Below are positions 1 through 7,557 of a stretch of DNA of 64,000 bases, piece after piece (positions within the stretch are counted from its first letter, which is position 1; the number at the start of each line of letters is the position of its first letter). A model generated the notes under the pieces. That model had not been told where the DNA came from, ran no database searches, and was given only the letters and a program-made list of their open reading frames with translations. Source of the stretch: Acidobacteriota bacterium. Its GTDB lineage: Bacteria > Acidobacteriota > Thermoanaerobaculia > UBA5066 > Gp7-AA6. The translations under genes were made by a program, and so were the position numbers. Where the stretch lies: assembly GCA_027307335.1 (NCBI GenBank), contig DAHUXD010000014.1:1-64000 (forward strand), read 5' to 3'.

Positions 1-2
1 CG

Positions 3-368
3 GCCGCGCCGAAGGCCGCCCCGCCGGCGGCGGGGACGAAGCCCGCCGCGGAAAAGGGGAGCCGCGAGTCGCGGCAGTACTGGACCGATCGCGCCGCCCG
101 CGACGCGCAGCGCCTCGCCGCCGACCACAAGACCCGCTATGCCGTGCAGCTCGAGCTCGCCTGCGAGGTGCCGTCGCTCGTCGAGGCGTTCCATCACGAT
201 CGCGGCGGGAACATGTGGGTCCTCGCGACGCCATACCAGGACCGGACCTGTTTCCGGGTGCTGTGGGGGCGGTACCCCACGATCGAGGCGGCCCGCCGCG
301 GGATCGGCGGGGCTCCCCGCTTCTTCTCGACGCCGAAGAACCGGCCCGCGGTGACGGGGGTGCGCTGA
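3..368 (+). CDS. SPOR-domain protein, C-terminal fragment
   Basis: The open frame enters from the left edge, so the N-terminus is missing. The visible part starts with an Ala/Pro/Lys-rich linker, followed by about 65 residues (from YAVQLELACEV to GAPRFF) that resemble a SPOR fold: YAVQL first strand, a hydrophobic helix, MWVLATPYQDRTCFRVLWGRY and the closing EAARRGIGG helix. SPOR domains bind denuded septal peptidoglycan, so an envelope or division-site protein is likely. The TGA lies 56 nt before the next gene on the same strand. The assignment rests on the domain pattern only; the missing portion could carry other domains. Confidence 0.6.
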   Translation, partial: AAPKAAPPAAGTKPAAEKGSRESRQYWTDRAARDAQRLAADHKTRYAVQLELACEVPSLVEAFHHDRGGNMWVLATPYQDRTCFRVLWGRYPTIEAARRGIGGAPRFFSTPKNRPAVTGVR

Positions 369-424
369 AAAGCCACGCCTTTCTGCTACCCTGAGTCCGC
401 TCGCCACGCGCGTTTGAGAAAACC

Positions 425-2059
425 ATGAGCACCGCACCGCCGTCCCCGCCGCAGGCCGGTTTCCGGGGGGCTCTCGCCGAGACGCCGCTGCCGCAGGTGC
501 TGCGGCGGATCTTCCTCGAAGGGCTCAAGGGGACCCTCTCGCTCGTGCACGGCGACGAGACCCGCCACCTCTTCTTCGAGAAGGGCGAGCTGCGGACGGC
601 CACGTCGTCGCGCGAGGGCCAGCGGATCGGGGCGTTCCTGAAGCGCCGCGGCTGGATCACCGACACGGACCTGAACTGGGCGCTGGACACGGTCGCCAAG
701 CAGGGCCGAGCCCGCCTCGGGAAAATCCTCGTCGAGCGGGGCCTCGTCTCCCGCACCGTGCTCGATGCCGAGATGCGGCGGCTCGTCGAGGAGATCGTGT
801 TCTCCACCTTCGCATGGGACACCGGCGAGTACCGCTTCCAGGCGTCGGGCGGCGTGCTCGATCCGGACGTCGCGCTCACGCTGTCGACCGCCGCGATCAT
901 CGTGGAGGGAATCCGCCGCCTGCCCGAGAGCGATTCGTTCCGGGAGCGGCTCGGCGACGGCCACCGTGTCCCGATGCTCGCGACCGACCCGATGTCCCGG
1001 TACCAGTACCTGCCGCTCGCGCCGCAGGAGGCGTACCTCCTCTCGCGCATCGACGGCATCCTCGACGTCGACTCCCTGCTGAAGATCGCCGGCACGTCGC
1101 GCGCCGCGATGGCCAAGATCCTCTACGCGCTCGTTTCGTGCGGCATCGTCGAGTGGAAGCAGGACGGCGCGCAGCGGCCCGCGAGCGGACGCGGCGGCTT
1201 CCACGGGCTGAACGTCGAGGTGTCCGCGCAGCCGAGCGACCGCTCGCCCGGCCACGCCGAGCTCGTCAAGAACACCTATCGCCGCATCGACTGGCTGACC
1301 CACTACGAGCTGCTCGGCATCGTGCGCGACGCCCCCCCCGAGAAGGTCGCCGAGGCCTACTTCGAGCGCAGCCGCCTCTTCCATCCGGATCTCCGCCACC
1401 GCGAGGACCTCGCCCGTTTCGAGAAGGAGCTGACGGCCGTCTTCGAGCGGATGAAGAAGGCGTACGAGACCCTCGCCGACCCGGACAAGCGGGCCCTCTA
1501 CGACCAGAGCCTCGATGCCGCGCCGGCGCCGATCCTCACCGCCGAGGCCGATCCCGAGATGCGCAAGAAGCTCGCCCTGCAGAACTTCCGCCGCGCGCGG
1601 CAGCTCATCGAGGACAAGGACTACCACCCCGCGGTCGAGATGCTCCGCGAGGCGGTGCGCTTCGTGCCCGACAACGCCGAGTTCCGCTACGTGCTCGCGC
1701 AGGTCGAGATGAAGAACCCGAACTGGATCGACCAGGGCCTCGCGAACCTGAAGGAAGCGGCGCGGCTCGACAGCCGTCGTGTCGCGTACTCGGCCGAGGC
1801 GGCGCGCGCGCTGATCGAGCACAAGCGCGCGGCGGAGGCAGAGCCGTTCGCCCGCCGGGCGGTGTCCCTCGATCCCTCTCCCGAGAACGAGGCGCTCCTC
1901 CAGCGGGCGCTGGGCGCCCAGTCGGACGCCTCGTCGCCGGCCGAGCCGTCCGATGCCGGCGACGTGCTCATGGACCCGTCGGCCGCCACGGAGGAGCCCG
2001 TTCCCGATCCAGGGCCGGCCTCGGGCGGTCTCCTCTCCCGCCTCTTCCGACGCGGGTGA
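425..2059 (+). CDS. DUF4388 / J-domain / TPR protein
   Basis: A 544-residue multidomain protein. Residues about 10-180 match the DUF4388 (PATAN-like) pattern, beginning FRGALAETPLPQVLRRIFLE and continuing with HLFFEKGELRTATSS. Residues about 285-360 form a DnaJ-like J domain with the HPD tripeptide (SRLFHPDLRH) and the closing KRALYDQ helix. The rest is helical with TPR-like repeats (YHPAVEMLREAVRFVPDNAEF) and an acidic/Pro tail. There is no signal peptide, so it is probably cytoplasmic. The J domain suggests it recruits a DnaK partner; the DUF4388 part is usually seen in signalling or motility regulators. The stop overlaps the GTG of the next gene, suggesting translational coupling. Confidence 0.8.
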   Translation: MSTAPPSPPQAGFRGALAETPLPQVLRRIFLEGLKGTLSLVHGDETRHLFFEKGELRTATSSREGQRIGAFLKRRGWITDTDLNWALDTVAKQGRARLGKILVERGLVSRTVLDAEMRRLVEEIVFSTFAWDTGEYRFQASGGVLDPDVALTLSTAAIIVEGIRRLPESDSFRERLGDGHRVPMLATDPMSRYQYLPLAPQEAYLLSRIDGILDVDSLLKIAGTSRAAMAKILYALVSCGIVEWKQDGAQRPASGRGGFHGLNVEVSAQPSDRSPGHAELVKNTYRRIDWLTHYELLGIVRDAPPEKVAEAYFERSRLFHPDLRHREDLARFEKELTAVFERMKKAYETLADPDKRALYDQSLDAAPAPILTAEADPEMRKKLALQNFRRARQLIEDKDYHPAVEMLREAVRFVPDNAEFRYVLAQVEMKNPNWIDQGLANLKEAARLDSRRVAYSAEAARALIEHKRAAEAEPFARRAVSLDPSPENEALLQRALGAQSDASSPAEPSDAGDVLMDPSAATEEPVPDPGPASGGLLSRLFRRG

Positions 2060-2655
2060 CCGCCGTCCTGACGGGCCTCGGCCTGTCCGCCGCCGCCGGA
2101 TGGAACGCATGGGCGGTGCTCCTCCTCTTCAACGGCCTCTTCCTCCTCCTGCCCCAGGAGTTTCCGGGTTCCACGGCGGCGCTCCTCTCGAGCCACTTCG
2201 CCGTCACGGCCGCCGCGATCCTCTTCTTCCTGGAGTTCGTCGCCGACAAGATCCCCATCGTCGACCACGTCTGGAATCTCTTCCAGACGCTGCTCCGGCC
2301 GGTCGTCGGCGCGCTCCTGACCATCGCGGCCGTGCCCGACACCACCGTCCCGGCCCGGATCGGCCTCGCGGTCGCCGGCGCCGCCACCACCCTCGCGACG
2401 CATCTCGTCAAGTCCACGACGCGCCTGACTTCGACGGCCGCGACGCGAGGCATGGCGCAGCTCGCGCTCTCCCTGGCCGAGGACGCGATCGCGCTCACGA
2501 TCGGCGCCCTCGTCTTCTTCGTACCGACGTTCACGGCGATCCTGCTGGCGGCGCTCGCGTTTCTGCTCATCCTGCACCGCCGCCGCGTCCTCCACGGCAT
2601 CGCGGTCCTCTTCTTCCGGCTGAAACACCCCCGCCGCCTGCTCCGGCAGAGCTGA
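2056..2655 (+). CDS. DUF4126 family membrane protein
   Basis: 199 residues starting at a GTG that overlaps the upstream TGA (GTGA). The N-terminus TGLGLSAAAGWNAWAVLLL and the block FLEFVADKIPIVDHVWNLF are typical of DUF4126 integral membrane proteins. Several hydrophobic segments are visible (about residues 2-28, 45-65, 80-110, 140-180), ending in a basic tail RRRVLHGIAVLFFRLKHPRR. No catalytic motif is known for this family and its function is unknown. The tight overlaps put it in one operon with the DUF4388/J protein and the following YacP-like gene. Confidence 0.75.
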   Translation: MTAVLTGLGLSAAAGWNAWAVLLLFNGLFLLLPQEFPGSTAALLSSHFAVTAAAILFFLEFVADKIPIVDHVWNLFQTLLRPVVGALLTIAAVPDTTVPARIGLAVAGAATTLATHLVKSTTRLTSTAATRGMAQLALSLAEDAIALTIGALVFFVPTFTAILLAALAFLLILHRRRVLHGIAVLFFRLKHPRRLLRQS

Positions 2656-2657
2656 CG

Positions 2658-3110
2658 GTGCCGTATTTCCTCGACGGCAACAACCTGATCGGGGCCGTCC
2701 GGCGCACCGCGCGCCCCGGGCCGGACGACCGGCACGCCCTCGTCGCCGAGATCGCGGAGCGCCTCCGGCGGACCCGCGCCCGCGCGACGATCTTCTTCGA
2801 CGGGCCCCGCGGCGACCGGACCACGTCCCTGGGACCGCTCTCGGTGCGGGTCGCGGACGGCGAGGCCGCCGACGACGCGATCGTGCGTGCGATCGCCGGA
2901 TCGAAGGCTCCGGGCGAGGCGACGGTCGTCACCGCCGACCGCGGGCTCGCGGCGCGCGTCCGTGACGCGGGCGGGAAGGTCCTCTCGCCGGAGGCGTTCT
3001 TTTCGCGGTTCGGCGCGGGAGTCGCGGCCGCAGCGCCGCAGAGGGAGCCGAAAGTCGATGTGGAGGAGTGGTCGCGTTACTTCGCGGACGAGCGCAACCG
3101 CGGCGAGTGA
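2658..3110 (+). CDS. YacP-like NYN-domain ribonuclease
   Basis: 150 residues from a GTG two bases after the preceding stop. The start PYFLDGNNLIG carries the Asp-Gly-Asn-Asn motif of NYN/YacP (PIN-like) nucleases. IFFDGPRGDRTTS and ADDAIVRAI supply further acidic positions, and TVVTADRGLAARVRDAGGKV is the typical C-terminal strand-helix. YacP relatives act in RNA processing. In the family the acidic residues coordinate a metal for RNA cleavage. The C-terminus ends DVEEWSRYFADERN. It is the last gene of a three-gene operon; a palindromic repeat and rnpB follow. Confidence 0.75.
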   Translation: MPYFLDGNNLIGAVRRTARPGPDDRHALVAEIAERLRRTRARATIFFDGPRGDRTTSLGPLSVRVADGEAADDAIVRAIAGSKAPGEATVVTADRGLAARVRDAGGKVLSPEAFFSRFGAGVAAAAPQREPKVDVEEWSRYFADERNRGE

Positions 3111-3130
3111 CGCAGGGGTGAATCACCCGA

Positions 3131-3284
3131 GTTCGGAGACGGGGTCAGGGCGCCCCGTAGCGAGCCCGGCCTCGACCTCAGCCAGTTCCGCCCTGACCCC
3201 GCGGTGAGTTCGGTGACGGGGTCAGGGCGCCCTGGAGTGAGCCCGGCCTCGACACCAGCCAATTCCGCCCTGACCCCGTAGTAA
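3131..3284 (+). repeat. Tandem pair of 77-bp palindromic units upstream of rnpB
   Basis: Two head-to-tail copies, 3131-3207 and 3208-3284, both begin GTTCGG and are equal in length with about a dozen differences. Each contains an imperfect palindrome whose outer arms are CGGGGTCAGGGCG (3140-3152 in copy 1) and CGCCCTGACCCCG (3189-3201). Each unit could therefore fold into a long hairpin in DNA or RNA, as REP-type elements do. The second copy ends inside the putative -10 region of rnpB. No transposase lies in the window. Confidence 0.85.
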
Positions 3285-3287
3285 ACT
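3282..3287 (+). promoter_or_regulatory. Candidate -10 box of rnpB (TAAACT)
   Basis: TAAACT sits seven bases before the first base able to pair in the RNase P RNA P1 helix, which is the right distance for a transcription start near 3293-3294. No good -35 is visible, because the upstream 17 bp lie inside the palindromic repeat. The box overlaps the last bases of repeat copy 2. Confidence 0.4.
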
Positions 3288-3292
3288 CTGTG

Positions 3293-3690
3293 CGGCCCCG
3301 AGCGGGCCACGCGATCGCTCCGGACTTCTCTGACGAGGGGCCGGAGAGGAAAGTCCGAACTCCATACGGGCGGCATGCCGGGTAACACCCGGTCGCGGCG
3401 ACGCGAAGGAAAGTGCCACAGAAAACAAACCGCCCTCCGAAAGGACGGCAAGGGTGAAACGGTGCGGTAAGAGCGCACCGCTCCGCCGGCAACGGCGGGG
3501 GCACGGTAAACCCCATGCGGAGCAAGGCCAAATAGGGAGGCAGCGGGCGCCCGTCCCGCCTCACGTCACGTGAGCTGCCTCCGGGTCGGCTGCTCGAGCC
3601 CGAGGGCGACCTCGGGCCCAGAGGAATGATCGCGGCTCCGGTCCTCGCGGACCGGGGTACAGGATTCGGCTTATCGGCCCGCTCGGGGCT
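3293..3690 (+). ncRNA. rnpB: RNase P RNA, bacterial type A
   Basis: The catalytic RNA of RNase P, which removes tRNA 5' leaders. The universally conserved blocks are present in order: GAGGAAAGTCCGAACTCC (3346-3363), ACAGAAAAC, AAGGGTGAAACGGTGCGGTAAGAG, GAGCAAGGCCAAATAG, GAATGATCGCGGCTCC-like and ACAGGATTCGGCTTAT. The ends GCCCCGAGCGGGCC (3295-3308) and GGCCCGCTCGGGGC (3676-3689) are perfect complements and form helix P1. The extra stems between the conserved cores fit a type A RNA. Boundaries come from P1 and are accurate to a few bases. Confidence 0.95.
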
Positions 3691-3696
3691 CTTTTT
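3676..3696 (+). terminator. rnpB 3' end with T-run
   Basis: The 3' strand of P1 (GGCCCGCTCGGGGC) is followed directly by TCTTTTT, so P1 itself can act as the stem of an intrinsic terminator. A second hairpin (GCCGGTC / GACCGGC) lies just downstream at about 3704-3724. Confidence 0.55.
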
Positions 3697-3768
3697 GGGC
3701 CACGCCGGTCTCTTTGGGACCGGCGGCCGGGAGTCTCCAAACCCGAGCGCGATCTCGGCCGGTCGGCG

Positions 3769-4701
3769 ATGATGGACCCGCTCTGCCCACCCCCGCTGAG
3801 ACCGGGCGCGACGATCGGCGTCGCCGCGATCTCCGGGCCGATCGAGCCGGAGCGCCTCGATGCGGGCGTGGCCGCGCTCGAGCGGAGGGGCTATCGCATC
3901 GTTCTCGCTTCGAACGTGAAGGCGCGGCGCCGCTTTCTCGCGGGCACCGACGCCGAGCGCGCGGAGGGATACCGGGAGCTGCTGCGCCGCGACGACGTCG
4001 ACGCCGTCTTCTTCGCTCGCGGCGGCTACGGCGCCGCGCGCGTGCTCCCGCTCCTCGACCCGGAGGAGGCGCGCGCGCGGCCGCGCGTTCACCTCGGCGG
4101 CTCCGATCTCACGGCGCTCTTCGCGTACCTCGCGCGCCGCGCCGGTCTCGTGACGTTCTACGGTCCCATGGTCGCGACGGGAATCGCGAGCGAGGACGGG
4201 CTCGACTGGGAGAGCGTGCTGCGCGGCGCCGTTCCCGAGCCGCACCTCGTCCCGGAGCGGGACGTCCTCGCCGGGGGCGCGGGCGAGGGTCCGCTCGTCG
4301 GCGGGTGCCTGTCGATCCTCGCCTCGCTCTGCGGCACGCCGGACGCCGTGGTCGGCCGGGGCGCGGTCCTCTTCTGGGAGGACGTCAACGAGGAGACGTA
4401 CCGGCTCGACCGAATGTTGACCCAACTGGAAGGGTCGGGTACATTCGATGGACTGCAAGCCATGGTCATCGGCTCGATTTCGCCCGGTTCGCGCGGCGGC
4501 GAGTCTCCCGGGACCGTCGAAGCGTGGCTGGGGGAGTACTTCGCCGGCGCGCCGTTCCCGGTCGTCCGCGGCCTGCCCGCCGGACACCTCGCGCGGCCAC
4601 GCACCCTGCCGCTCGGCCTCCCGGCGCGTGTCGACGCGAACGCCGGCCGCATCGAGTTCTCGGGGCTCGGGGCCCCGCCGGTGACGCCGTGGCGAACGTG
4701 A
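3769..4701 (+). CDS. ldcA: LD-carboxypeptidase (S66 family)
   Basis: 310 residues (309 if the second of two adjacent ATGs is used). It cleaves the terminal D-Ala from murein tetrapeptides during peptidoglycan recycling. Family landmarks: N-terminal RPGATIGVAAISGPIEPERL, FFARGGYGAARVLPLLD, the nucleophilic Ser in HLGGSDLTALF (about residue 112), FYGPM, the Glu of FWEDVNEETYRLDRML and the His of LPAGHLARPRTLPLG. The Ser-Glu-His set is complete. There is no signal peptide, consistent with cytoplasmic recycling. The GTG of the next gene overlaps its stop. Confidence 0.88.
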   Translation: MMDPLCPPPLRPGATIGVAAISGPIEPERLDAGVAALERRGYRIVLASNVKARRRFLAGTDAERAEGYRELLRRDDVDAVFFARGGYGAARVLPLLDPEEARARPRVHLGGSDLTALFAYLARRAGLVTFYGPMVATGIASEDGLDWESVLRGAVPEPHLVPERDVLAGGAGEGPLVGGCLSILASLCGTPDAVVGRGAVLFWEDVNEETYRLDRMLTQLEGSGTFDGLQAMVIGSISPGSRGGESPGTVEAWLGEYFAGAPFPVVRGLPAGHLARPRTLPLGLPARVDANAGRIEFSGLGAPPVTPWRT

Positions 4702-5486
4702 AGGCGGTTTTCAAGTCCGGTCCGGGCGGGGGCGGCAAGAACCCCTACGAGAAGTTTCTCGTCAGCCACCTGATGGGCGAGATCCTGTTCTCCGAGGGAG
4801 ACATCGGCACCGACATGTTCATCATCCAGTCGGGCACGGTGGAGCTCCTCAAGGCGATCGGCGGCGAGACGCGCGTGCTCGCGACGCTCGAAAAGGGAGA
4901 CTTCTTCGGCGAGATGAGCGTGCTCGAGGACGTGCCGCGGTCCGCGTCGGCCCGCGCGAAGACGGACGTCGAGCTCGTGCGGATCAATGGCGCCACGTTC
5001 GACGCGATGCTCCGGAGCAACACCGAGATCGCGGTGCGCATGATGCGCAAGCTCTCGCGCCGCCTCCGGGAGGTCACTGCGTTGCTCGAGGATGCGGTCG
5101 GGCGCCAGGTCCACGAGGAGGAGAAGCCGGTCCCGCGCAGGGTCGAGCCCGAGCGCAACGCCTGCCGGCTCGTGTGCGAGGACCCGGCGGCGGAGTTCTT
5201 CCTGAACCGTGAGGGCGACACGCTCGTCGGCCGGAGCGATCCCGTCACGGGCATCACCCCGGACGTCGACCTCACGCCGCTCGACCCGCAGCGCTCGACT
5301 TCCCGGCGTCACGCGAAGCTCTACCAGATGAGCGACACGTACTACGTCATGGAGGAGATCGGCGTCATGAACGGCACGTACGTCAACGGCAATCGACTGA
5401 CGACGGGCGTGCCGATCGCGGTGCAGGGCGGGGACGTGCTGAAGTTCGGCCTCGTCTCCATGACCTTTCACGCTCCCGAGAGTTAG
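4698..5486 (+). CDS. Cyclic-nucleotide-binding plus FHA domain protein
   Basis: 262 residues from the GTG overlapping the upstream TGA (an in-frame GTG at 4689 is possible). Residues about 10-130 are a CRP-type cNMP-binding fold: ILFSEGDIGTDMFIIQSGTV, LEKGDFFGEMSVLEDVPRSA with the phosphate-binding FGEMSVL stretch, and a helical tail. Residues about 155-260 are an FHA domain: LVGRSDPVTG, STSRRHAKLY and NGTYVNGNRL, the conserved phosphothreonine-binding pattern. There is no DNA-binding helix-turn-helix. It probably couples a cyclic nucleotide or similar signal to Ser/Thr phosphorylation. No kinase is encoded in the window. Confidence 0.85.
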   Translation: MKAVFKSGPGGGGKNPYEKFLVSHLMGEILFSEGDIGTDMFIIQSGTVELLKAIGGETRVLATLEKGDFFGEMSVLEDVPRSASARAKTDVELVRINGATFDAMLRSNTEIAVRMMRKLSRRLREVTALLEDAVGRQVHEEEKPVPRRVEPERNACRLVCEDPAAEFFLNREGDTLVGRSDPVTGITPDVDLTPLDPQRSTSRRHAKLYQMSDTYYVMEEIGVMNGTYVNGNRLTTGVPIAVQGGDVLKFGLVSMTFHAPES

Positions 5487-5519
5487 CCGATCCCGCCCGC
5501 CGCGCCTTCGCCCGGTTCC

Positions 5520-7544
5520 CTGCGGCCCACCGACCCCGTTTCGCGGATCCCCGGCGTGGGCCCCGCCCGCGCCGAGAAGCTCTCGGCCTCGGGATTCCGC
5601 ACCGTGGCGGACTTCCTGCTGGCGCTGCCGTTCCGCTACGAGGACCGGCGCCGGTACGCGACCGTCGTCGGGCTCGAGCGCGGGAAGCCCGCGACGCTGC
5701 TCGTCCGGTTCCACGGAGCGCGCGCGGTCCGCATGCGCCGCGGGCTCCTGCGCGTCGAGGCGCTCGCCGACGACGGGACGGGGGCGGTGCGGGTCGTCTG
5801 GCACAACCGCTACCCCTCGTTCGTCAAGGCCCTCGAGGGCTCGCGCGCCGCGCTCTACGGCGAGCCGGCCGCCTCGCCCCGCGGCGAGACGCGCATCGAG
5901 AATCCGGAGACCGAGTTCATCGCGGCGGGGGAGGAAGCGGACCCGGTCCACTCGGGTCGGATCGTCGGCGTGTACCACCGCGCGGCGGACGTCTCGTCGC
6001 GGCCCTGGCGCACGCTCGCGCGGCGCGCCCTCGATGCGCTGGGCCCGGACTTCGCGGCCGCCGCGGCGTCCCCGGCGGAGGTCCTCGCGGCGCTCGAGTC
6101 GGCCCACTTCCCGGAGACGCCCGAGGCCGCGGACGCCGGCCGGGCCCTCCTCGCGCGCGAGGAGCTCCTGGTGCTCGCGGCCGGCATCGAGGCGAAACGG
6201 GAGCGGCTGCGCGCCCGCCGCGGCCTCGCGCTCCCGGCGAGCGAGGCCCTGCGCGAGCGGGCGCGACGGGCGGTGCCGTTCCCGCTGACCGGCGCGCAGA
6301 AGCGGGCCGTGGGCGAGATCGCGAAGGACCTGAAGTCCGGCCGCGCGATGGCCCGCCTGCTCCAGGGGGACGTCGGCTCGGGCAAGACGGTCGTCGCCGG
6401 ACTCGCGCTCATGCTGGCCGCGGGGAACCGCGTCCAGGGCGCCCTCATGGCGCCCACGGAGATCCTCGCCGAGCAGCACGCCGAGAGCCTCGCCTCGTGG
6501 CTGACGGCGGCCGGCGTGCGCCTCGCCCTGCTCACGGGCCGGGTGCGCGGGGCGGCGCGGACGCGCCTGCTCGCGGAACTCGCCGCCGGACGCATCGACG
6601 TGCTCGTCGGCACCCACGCGCTCGCCGAGGCGCCGGTCGCGTTCCGGCGACTCGGCCTCGTCGTCGTCGACGAGCAGCATCGGTTCGGGGTCGCGCACCG
6701 TGCGCGCCTCTTCCGGAAGGGCGACGCGCCGCACGTGCTGGTCATGACCGCGACGCCGATTCCCCGCTCGCTCGCCTGGGCCATCTACGGCGAGCTCGAC
6801 GTGTCGGTGCTGGACGAGAAGCCCCCGGGACGGGGAGAGATTCAGACCCGGGTCCGCCCGGAGGAGGGCCGCCCGCGCGTCTATGCCTTCGCGGGAGAGC
6901 GCGTCGCGGAGGGCGAGCGCGTCTACGTCGTCGTGCCGGCGATCGAGGAGGGTCAACGCGAAGTCGCGGCCACGCGGGAGACCGCCGCGCGGATCGGGGC
7001 CGCGCTGCAAGGCGTCCGCATCGGCGTCCTGCACGGAAGGATGCCGCCGGCCGAACGCACGGCGGTGCTCCGGGACTTCGCCGCCGGCCGGATACCGGTC
7101 CTCGTCTCGACGACCGTCGTCGAGGTGGGCGTGGACGTCCCCGAGGCGACGCTCATGATCGTCGAGAACGCCGAGGTCTTCGGGCTCGCGCAGCTCCATC
7201 AGCTGCGCGGCCGCGTCGGCCGCAGCGAGCGGAAATCCTGGTGCGCCCTGATCGCCGGACGCGACGCGGCGCCCGAGGCGCTCGAGCGCCTGTCGGTCCT
7301 CGAACGGACGTCGGACGGGTTCCTGATCGCCGAGAAGGACCTCGAGGCGCGCGGCCCCGGCGACCTCCTCGGCAGCCGCCAGTCGGGCCTCCCCGCGATG
7401 CGCGTCGCCGATCCCGTGCGCGATCTCGCGGCTCTCGGCGAGGCGCGCCGCAGAGTCGTCGCGCTGCGCGAGAAGGGCGAGGAGGTCCGGAGCGACCTGT
7501 TCGGATATCCTGCGCCGAAGTCCGAAACGCGGGGTCCACGCTGA
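5520..7544 (+). CDS. recG: ATP-dependent DNA helicase RecG
   Basis: Branched-DNA helicase that remodels stalled replication forks. Wedge-domain start DPVSRIPGVGPARAEKL, OB-like region, Walker A GDVGSGKT (about residue 282 from CTG), VVDEQHRFGV as the DExH box, MTATPIPRSLA, STTVVEVGVDVPEA and QLRGRVGRSE. The first ATG/GTG/TTG (GTG 5556) falls inside the conserved GVGP motif. The only plausible start codon between the upstream in-frame stop (5484) and that GTG is CTG 5520, giving 674 residues, close to E. coli RecG (693). No Shine-Dalgarno sequence is obvious at CTG 5520. Confidence 0.92.
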   Translation: MRPTDPVSRIPGVGPARAEKLSASGFRTVADFLLALPFRYEDRRRYATVVGLERGKPATLLVRFHGARAVRMRRGLLRVEALADDGTGAVRVVWHNRYPSFVKALEGSRAALYGEPAASPRGETRIENPETEFIAAGEEADPVHSGRIVGVYHRAADVSSRPWRTLARRALDALGPDFAAAAASPAEVLAALESAHFPETPEAADAGRALLAREELLVLAAGIEAKRERLRARRGLALPASEALRERARRAVPFPLTGAQKRAVGEIAKDLKSGRAMARLLQGDVGSGKTVVAGLALMLAAGNRVQGALMAPTEILAEQHAESLASWLTAAGVRLALLTGRVRGAARTRLLAELAAGRIDVLVGTHALAEAPVAFRRLGLVVVDEQHRFGVAHRARLFRKGDAPHVLVMTATPIPRSLAWAIYGELDVSVLDEKPPGRGEIQTRVRPEEGRPRVYAFAGERVAEGERVYVVVPAIEEGQREVAATRETAARIGAALQGVRIGVLHGRMPPAERTAVLRDFAAGRIPVLVSTTVVEVGVDVPEATLMIVENAEVFGLAQLHQLRGRVGRSERKSWCALIAGRDAAPEALERLSVLERTSDGFLIAEKDLEARGPGDLLGSRQSGLPAMRVADPVRDLAALGEARRRVVALREKGEEVRSDLFGYPAPKSETRGPR

Positions 7545-7557
7545 TGCAGGAGGGGGA

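Noticed and set aside
3077-3478. Minus-strand open frames across the repeat and rnpB
   Set aside because: The sequence is explained by the palindromic repeat and the RNase P RNA secondary structure.
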